From NCBI GenBank assembly GCA_964472095.1, contig CAYYIV010000018.1, positions 30,628 to 94,627 of the forward strand: DNA of 64,000 bases, read 5' to 3'. The position numbers and the translations under genes were made by a program. Below are positions 63,998 through 64,000 of this stretch, in pieces. The notes under the pieces are model-generated. The model had not been told where the DNA came from. It did not search any database and worked only from the letters and a program-made list of their open reading frames with translations. The stretch comes from Pelagibius sp964472095. GTDB lineage: Bacteria > Pseudomonadota > Alphaproteobacteria > Kiloniellales > Kiloniellaceae. Every line of letters begins with the position of its first letter. Within the stretch, counting starts at the first letter, position 1.

Positions 63998-64000
63998 GGC

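Overview
The window is a very GC-rich bacterial chromosome segment with tightly packed operons, frequent ATGA/GTGA/TGATG gene overlaps and many GTG or TTG starts. Gene content (PhnF-controlled C-P lyase, TRAP carriers, a six-PAS hybrid kinase, DUF1127, DUF2061, a Crp/Fnr regulator, short palindromic intergenic repeats of the type common in alphaproteobacteria) points to an alphaproteobacterium, most likely of the Rhodospirillales/Kiloniellales kind. This is inferred from gene content; no rRNA or tRNA gene was seen.

Layout. 1-3.5 kb: the 3' end of hemN, an isocitrate/isopropylmalate-type dehydrogenase and two paralogous membrane proteins. 3.5-10 kb (minus): the six-gene MoxR cluster (DUF4129, DUF4350, MoxR, DUF58, SpoIIM-like, RDD). 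10-13 kb: aquaporin Z and the pseudouridine pair psuK-psuG. 12.9-30 kb: a large phosphonate region holding a methyltransferase and importer phnE-C-D (minus), the regulator phnF (minus), the C-P lyase operon phnGHIJKL with two tandem phnM genes (plus), a GNAT enzyme, a small exported protein, a phosphonate-associated hexapeptide transferase and a second importer phnC-D-E-E (minus). 30-34.5 kb: a two-component pair. 34.8-40.2 kb: DUF1127, a DUF1007-NicO metal-efflux pair, two LuxR-type regulators with degenerate receivers, a Crp/Fnr regulator, and between the last two a convincing small-RNA gene. 40.5-46 kb: an AGE-family epimerase, then a minus-strand cluster joining an HD-domain oxygenase-like protein, an AhpD-like protein, a non-heme iron oxygenase and part of a polar-amino-acid ABC importer. 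46-47.3 kb: two membrane proteins. 47.3-53.8 kb: a sugar-acid unit (Ldh-family dehydrogenase, UxaA-type dehydratase, FadR-type regulator, TRAP carrier). 54.2-61.2 kb: a beta-oxidation operon. 61.3-64 kb: DUF1203, MarC, EamA exporter and a TetR regulator.

How it works together. The phosphonate genes form one regulon in outline: a PhnF-type operator lies over the phnG ribosome site, a near copy lies before the second importer, and 11-bp-spaced Pho-box-like repeats precede all three phn units. Two substrate-binding proteins suggest two substrate ranges feeding one C-P lyase. phnN and phnP are not in the window.

Most notable. (1) A small-RNA gene at about 39381-39473: a CRP-like dyad centred about 41 bp upstream of the predicted start, a -10 box, a 5' hairpin of 11 pairs presenting a CCUCCC loop, and a perfect terminator, next to a Crp/Fnr gene whose recognition helix has the CRP Arg-Glu...Arg pattern. 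(2) The 41.8-45.9 kb cluster, in which a diiron HD-oxygenase-like protein sits two genes from a Fe(II) oxygenase, as in PhnY/PhnZ and TmpA/TmpB, but without the phosphonate-binding histidine and with an amino-acid-type importer; this looks like an oxidative pathway for an unknown substrate.
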